A stretch of 9,686 nucleotides of DNA. It comes from an uncultured Collinsella sp. (GTDB lineage: Bacteria; Actinomycetota; Coriobacteriia; Coriobacteriales; Coriobacteriaceae). Positions 6,622-9,686 of the stretch are shown one piece after another. The stretch lies in assembly GCA_900547345.1 (NCBI GenBank), contig URGG01000079.1, forward strand, positions 1 through 9,686. The letters are read 5' to 3'. The stretch's first letter is position 1, and every line of letters starts with the position of its first letter. The position numbers and the translations under genes are program-made. Below the pieces are notes generated by a model that was given only the letters and a program-made list of their open reading frames with translations, had not been told where the DNA came from and made no database searches.

Positions 6622-7914
6622 ATGGCACCAGCACTGTCCGATCTTCAACCGCAATCAGCGCCCAAGGCCACCGCGGCGGCGCAGACCGCTATCGGTGACG
6701 GTCTTGTTGCAGAAGCTCAGGCTTTTGCAGACGAGCTCGCTGCGTGGCGACACGATCTACACCAGATGCCCGAGCTGGGTAACAATCTTCCGCAGACGTC
6801 TGCCTATATCCAGGCACGTCTGGACGAGATGGACATCCCCCATACCACGCTAGTCGACGGTTCCTGCGTCGTTGGCCTGATCGGTGCCGGTGCGGCCGCT
6901 CAGGGCAATGGCACGTGCAAGGACGAGCAGGCCGGAACGGTCATCATGCTTCGTGGCGACATGGACGCCCTGCCCGTTGCCGAGGAATCCGGCGAGCCCT
7001 TTGCATCCACCAACGGCTGCATGCACGCTTGCGGTCACGATATGCACGCGACGGCGCTGCTTGGTGCGGCTCGCCTGCTCAAGGCCCGCGAGGCCGAGCT
7101 CGTCGACGCCAATGCCACCGTCAAACTGCTGTTCCAGCCGGGCGAGGAGACCTTTGAAGGGGTACGCGCTGCCATCGCCGATGGCCTGCTGCAGAACCCG
7201 CGTCCTCAGGCGGCCTTTGCCATGCATGTCAACAGCCAGTCGCCGCTTGGCCTGGTGCTCTACGGCAGTCCGGCGCTTTCGGGCGTGTACGGTTTCCGCA
7301 TCACGCTCCAGGGCAAGGGCGGCCATGGCTCGAGCCCCGAGATCTGCATCGACCCCATCGCGGCCGGCGTCCATGTGCACCTGGCGCTCCAGGAGCTTAT
7401 CGCCCGCGAGGTGCCGGCGGCCAAGGAAGTCGCACTTACCGTTGGTAAGTTTGCTGGCGGCTTGGCGGCCAACGTCATCCCCGACACCTGCGTGCTCGAG
7501 GGAACGCTGCGCGGCTTCGATGTTGAGCTCATGGAGCACCTCAAGACCCGCATCGCGGAGGTCGTTAACGGCGTTGCCACAACATATCGTACGCCGGCGA
7601 CCATCGAGACGCTTTCGGATGTTCCGCCGCTTGTACTCGACAGCGATATGACTCAGGCGTCGCTTGGCTACGTGGGCGCAGTGCTGCCCAAGGTGGCTTT
7701 CTTGCCGCTTTTCCATGCCATGGCGAGTGAGGACTTCGCGCTTATCTCGAGCAAGATCCCAAGTGCGTACTTTACCGTGGGCGCGGCCGTAACCGACACG
7801 GACGAACACTTTGCCCAGCACCATCCCAAGGCACGTTTTAACGATGCCGAGCTGCCGCTCGGTGCCGCGGCCTATACCGCCGTCGCTTTGGGCTATATCG
7901 CCGACCACCGGTAG
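6622..7914 (+). CDS. M20 family metallo-amidohydrolase (M20D-type)
   Basis: A 430-residue soluble cytoplasmic hydrolase. The M20D group includes hippurate hydrolase, indoleacetyl-amino acid hydrolases and N-acetyl-amino acid deacetylases. They cut an acyl group from an amino acid using two metal ions; the exact substrate is unknown here. Family motifs appear in order: WRHDLHQMPELG (42-53), RGDMDALPVAE (111-121), HACGHDMH (135-142), FQPGEE (171-176), MHVNS (201-205), GKGGHGSSPE (231-240), NVIPD (284-288), SEDF (369-372) and HHP (400-402). Likely metal ligands are C137, H139, E176, H202 and H401, with E175 as the general base; all are present, so the enzyme should be active. Residues 220-330 form the lid/dimerisation domain. 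The start is ATG 6622, five bases after GGAGGG; an in-frame TTG at 6568 has no such support. An MFS gene follows on the same strand, but a terminator lies between. Confidence 0.95.
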   Translation: MAPALSDLQPQSAPKATAAAQTAIGDGLVAEAQAFADELAAWRHDLHQMPELGNNLPQTSAYIQARLDEMDIPHTTLVDGSCVVGLIGAGAAAQGNGTCKDEQAGTVIMLRGDMDALPVAEESGEPFASTNGCMHACGHDMHATALLGAARLLKAREAELVDANATVKLLFQPGEETFEGVRAAIADGLLQNPRPQAAFAMHVNSQSPLGLVLYGSPALSGVYGFRITLQGKGGHGSSPEICIDPIAAGVHVHLALQELIAREVPAAKEVALTVGKFAGGLAANVIPDTCVLEGTLRGFDVELMEHLKTRIAEVVNGVATTYRTPATIETLSDVPPLVLDSDMTQASLGYVGAVLPKVAFLPLFHAMASEDFALISSKIPSAYFTVGAAVTDTDEHFAQHHPKARFNDAELPLGAAAYTAVALGYIADHR

Positions 7915-7927
7915 CACCCAACCTTGC

Positions 7928-7977
7928 CTTTCAAGCCTGCGGGCATGGCCGTAAGGCCTATGCCCTTGTCTTTCAAG
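7928..7977. repeat. 8-bp direct repeats flanking the terminator hairpin
   Basis: CTTTCAAG occurs at 7928-7935 and again at 7970-7977, on either side of a 34-base insert that is mostly the bulged hairpin. TTGCCTT (7924-7930) also pairs with AAGGCAA (7975-7981). The layout looks like a target-site duplication around a very small element, but the repeats are short and may be chance. Confidence 0.3.
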
Positions 7978-8015
7978 GCAATCTTGGGCACTACCGGCGC
8001 CCGGCGCAGGCTATT
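7938..8015 (+). repeat. Copy B of a two-copy intergenic element
   Basis: This matches window bases 4-80 at about three quarters of positions by hand alignment, including an identical GGCGCCCG block near 8003. The hairpin pair that is A-T in copy A is G-C here, so the pairing is kept while the bases differ. It fills most of the 122-base gap between the amidohydrolase and the MFS gene. Confidence 0.4.
7941..7973 (+). terminator. Rho-independent terminator of the amidohydrolase gene
   Basis: GGGCATGGCC pairs with GGCCTATGCCC around a GTAA loop, with a single bulged T on the 3' side, followed by TTGTCTTT. It begins 27 bases after the stop codon. The bulge, arm sequence and stem order match the hairpin at the left edge of the window. 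Confidence 0.75.
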
Positions 8016-8555
8016 CGTTTGTCTAAAAGGAGCAGTATGCCCCAGCAGCGTAAGTTCTTCCCCGGCTGGCTCGTGGTGGCCTCCGGCTTCGTGATCATGG
8101 CCACGTGTTACACGATTTTCGTCAACTGCATGAGCCTGTTCCAGCCGCTGATCGTCAGCAACCTGGGTATTTCCCTTGCGCAGTACAACGTCTCCAATGC
8201 CATCTCCACCGTGGTGAGTGTCGTGGGTTCGCTCGTTATCGGTCATGTTGCCGATAAGGTGAGTGGCCGCGTATTGGGCTCGCTTACCGTTATCGCTACC
8301 TCGGCGGTGCTTGCCGGCATGAGCTTTGTCGGTGAGCTGTGGCAGGTCTACGTGCTCTTTGCCGTTTCGGGCTGCTTCGCTGTGGCCTCGACCCGTCTGC
8401 TCATTAGCCTTGTGACCGCCAACTGGTTTACCGCTAAACGCGGCCTTGCCATTTCCATCGCACTTTCGGGCTCGGGCTTTGGCGGAGCCATTCTCTCGCC
8501 GATCGTGAGCTCTCTTATCGTGAGTGTGGGCTGGCGCTCTGCGTTCCTGGTACTC

Positions 8556-8586
8556 GCTGCCGTCTGCATGGTGGCGGCACTGCCCA
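8556..8586 (+). repeat. 31-base intragenic repeat, first copy
   Basis: Identical over all 31 bases to 9051-9081 and in the same reading frame, encoding AAVCMVAALP (residues 174-183) in membrane segment 6. The surrounding protein (GWRSAFLVL before, FRTKPSEIGL after) fits this position in MFS proteins, so this is probably the original copy. Confidence 0.85.
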
Positions 8587-9050
8587 TCACGGCTTACTCC
8601 TTCCGCACCAAGCCTTCCGAGATCGGCCTTAAGCCGCTCGGCGAGAACCCGGGCGATCCGTCCGTCTCGACGGCTGGCGATAAGGACGAGCACACGGCGC
8701 CCGAGGTTAGCGTCGGCTGGTCTCGTATCAAGAAGAGCCCGGCGTTTTGGCTGCTCGTCGTCGCCTTCCTCTTTATGGGTCTCGTTAACGGCGCCATCTT
8801 GCCCAACCAGGTCACCAACATGACGAGTGTTACCGTCAACGGCGCCAAGATCGTCACGGGCGGCCACGATCCCATGTGGGCAGGTACCGTGCTTTCGGCC
8901 TACATGGTCACCGTCGTTATCGCCAAGATTTCGCTCGGTGCGATCTATGACCGCTTTGGTCTGCGCTTTGGCAATATCCTTGGCTCCATTGCGTGCATTA
9001 TCGCCTGCGTCGCCCTGTGCTTCCCCGCGACCGATCTTGGTCCCATCGTG

Positions 9051-9081
9051 GCTGCCGTCTGCATGGTGGCGGCACTGCCCA
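9051..9081 (+). repeat. 31-base intragenic repeat, second copy at the frameshift
   Basis: Exact copy of 8556-8586, here encoding residues 339-348 where membrane segment 10 should lie. The reading frame is lost at its last bases (the CCC at 9078-9080), so the boundary of the repeat and the frameshift coincide. Flanking bases on both sides differ from those of the first copy. Confidence 0.85.
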
Positions 9082-9354
9082 GCCGCGTCCAAGCAGTTTG
9101 GTATGGCCGACCTGGGCAAGGTCACGGGTACCATTACCTCGCTCGAGATGGTCGGCGGCACCGTGGGTGCCATCGTCTCGGGCGTGCTGTTCGATGCCAC
9201 GGGCTCCTTTGCGAGCACCTGGATCGTGTGCCTGGTGTGTTCTGTGGTCATGCTCGTGTTCCTGCTGGCATCCGAGCCCATCGCCGCCAAGCTGCGCGCG
9301 AGCGTGGCGGGGGAGTAGGTAGGCCAAAGCGCATCGCCGCTTGTCCGCTTCGTC

Positions 9355-9420
9355 CGCGGTGGCGCGTCTGGCCGAACGAGCCCCCATACCCTCGTTCGGT
9401 CAGACGCGCCACCGCGTTTT
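9355..9420 (+). terminator. Very long terminator hairpin after the MFS gene
   Basis: Bases 9355-9380 and 9391-9416 form a 26-bp stem, all Watson-Crick except one G-U pair (9371/9400), around a 10-base loop. TTTTGTGTTT follows. It lies 36 bases after the MFS stop and just before the hisS promoter, so it insulates hisS from readthrough. The stem is two to three times longer than the other terminators here. Confidence 0.9.
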
Positions 9421-9432
9421 GTGTTTGTGCCG

Positions 9433-9438
9433 TATAAT
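9433..9438 (+). promoter_or_regulatory. -10 box of hisS
   Basis: A perfect TATAAT lies 42 bases before the hisS ATG and directly after the long terminator. The matching -35 position falls in the foot of that hairpin and has no good hexamer. The resulting leader of about 35 bases is too short for a T-box. Confidence 0.6.
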
Positions 9439-9480
9439 GACCACTACCTATGACGCGATACAAAAGAAAGGTGTTTGCCC

Positions 9481-9686
9481 ATGCAGGCACAGAAGGCGGA
9501 GGGAACCCGCGACCTTATCGGCGCCGAGATGCGCGCCTGGCAAAAGATGCAACAGATTGCGGCCGGCGTGTTCGAGCCGTTTGGCTTTAAGCCTATCGAG
9601 ACGCCCGCGATCGAGCAGGTGGACGTGTTTGTCCACGGTATCGGCCAACAGAACGGAGCTGCGGGCAAAGGGGAGGGGAACTGGCG
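9481..9686 (+). CDS. hisS: Histidyl-tRNA synthetase, N-terminal part (cut by window end)
   Basis: Class II aminoacyl-tRNA synthetase that charges tRNA-His with histidine in the cytoplasm. Only the first 68 codons are present. EGTRDLIGAEMRAWQKM is the family's usual start (compare GTRDxLP...RW), and FEPFGFKPIETPAIEQVDVFVHGIG corresponds to class II motif 1. The ATG is preceded by GAAAGGTG at a good distance and a clear -10 box. After GIG the family nearly always continues with TDVVxKEM(F/Y). Here the reading is QQNGAAGKGEGNW, which does not fit, although scattered bases still resemble the expected codons. Errors in the last ~35 bases of the sequence explain this best. No stop occurs before the edge. 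Confidence 0.88.
   Translation, partial: MQAQKAEGTRDLIGAEMRAWQKMQQIAAGVFEPFGFKPIETPAIEQVDVFVHGIGQQNGAAGKGEGNW

Larger units (their letters stand above)
8037..9318 (+). pseudogene. MFS transporter gene, broken by a one-base frameshift
   Basis: Encodes a 12-segment major facilitator permease resembling the oxalate-formate/monocarboxylate antiporter branch; the substrate is unknown. ATG 8037 follows AAAAGGAG by four bases. Residues 1-348 read well: GWLVVASGF in segment 1, GHVADKVSGR (69-78) as the loop 2-3 motif, ANWFTAKRGLA (128-138), the end of segment 6 near 185, an acidic central loop (about 200-228), and segments 7-9. After AAVCMVAALP (339-348) the frame changes to unrelated Arg/Cys/His-rich residues running to a stop at 9437. 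The true C-terminus (KQFGMADLGKVTG, segments 11-12, ending LRASVAGE at 9318) continues one frame over. Removing one C from CCC at 9078-9080 restores AALPAASKQFG and a 426-residue protein. Segment 10 then looks short, about 14 hydrophobic residues, so codons may also be missing. The cause may be mutation or a sequence error. Confidence 0.85.

Noticed and set aside
6152..6853. 233-codon + strand frame bridging the DMT and amidohydrolase genes
   Set aside because: It crosses a terminator and overlaps two real genes out of frame, with no Shine-Dalgarno or domain.
9078..9081. Programmed ribosomal frameshift in the MFS gene
   Set aside because: No slippery heptamer, internal Shine-Dalgarno or downstream structure is evident, and MFS genes are not known to use one. 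Mutation or sequence error fits better.
7893..9290. 465-codon open frame on the - strand
   Set aside because: It runs opposite the MFS gene; its product is rich in Arg, His, Gly and Asp with no recognisable domain, and the + strand encodes clear MFS motifs.
9082..9437. C-terminal extension of the MFS frame to the stop at 9437
   Set aside because: The residues are Arg/Cys/His-rich, unlike a membrane protein, and the frame runs through the terminator hairpin; the real C-terminus is in the next frame and ends at 9318.
9319..9480. T-box or other tRNA-sensing leader before hisS
   Set aside because: The -10 box is 42 bases from the ATG, leaving a leader too short for a T-box, and the hairpin upstream lies before the promoter.
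1..9686. CRISPR array, insertion sequence, tRNA or rRNA gene
   Set aside because: No regularly spaced repeats, transposase frame, or tRNA/rRNA-like stretches were seen on either strand.

Overview
The window reads as one chromosomal segment of a high-GC gut actinobacterium, most likely a Collinsella-like member of the Coriobacteriia. That placement is inferred from GC-rich codon use, the back-to-back YhgE/Pip pair and the style of the protein sequences; no marker gene here proves it. All genes lie on the + strand. Bases 1-314 hold no gene. They begin with the hairpin of a terminator for a gene left of the window, followed by a long palindrome (105-169) and a candidate promoter with a short inverted-repeat operator.

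Two large paralogous membrane proteins of the YhgE/Pip family follow (315-3131 and 3132-5321). The stop codon of the first directly abuts the ATG of the second, whose strong Shine-Dalgarno lies inside the last codons of the first, so the pair looks translationally coupled and may form one cell-envelope complex. The first carries an extra C-terminal region with two more membrane segments that the second lacks. A 200-base gap with a promoter-like site and a GC-rich terminator hairpin leads to a DMT/EamA-type transporter (5523-6506), which has its own terminator.

Next come an M20-family metallo-amidohydrolase (6622-7914) and an MFS transporter (8037-9318). Their order suggests, without proof, uptake of an acylated amino acid or peptide-like substrate and its hydrolysis in the cytoplasm. 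The MFS gene is broken by a one-base frameshift. The shift sits at the 3' edge of a 31-base stretch that exactly repeats a stretch about 495 bases upstream in the same gene. The window closes with an unusually long 26-bp terminator hairpin, a -10 box and the first 206 bases of hisS (histidyl-tRNA synthetase). The last ~35 bases of hisS no longer fit the family, which suggests poor sequence at a contig edge.

No new defence or mobile system is evident. The most unusual signals are structural: a ~75-base intergenic element present twice (about 1-80 and 7938-8015) with a covarying bulged hairpin, the palindrome at 105-169, and the repeat-associated frameshift in the MFS gene.
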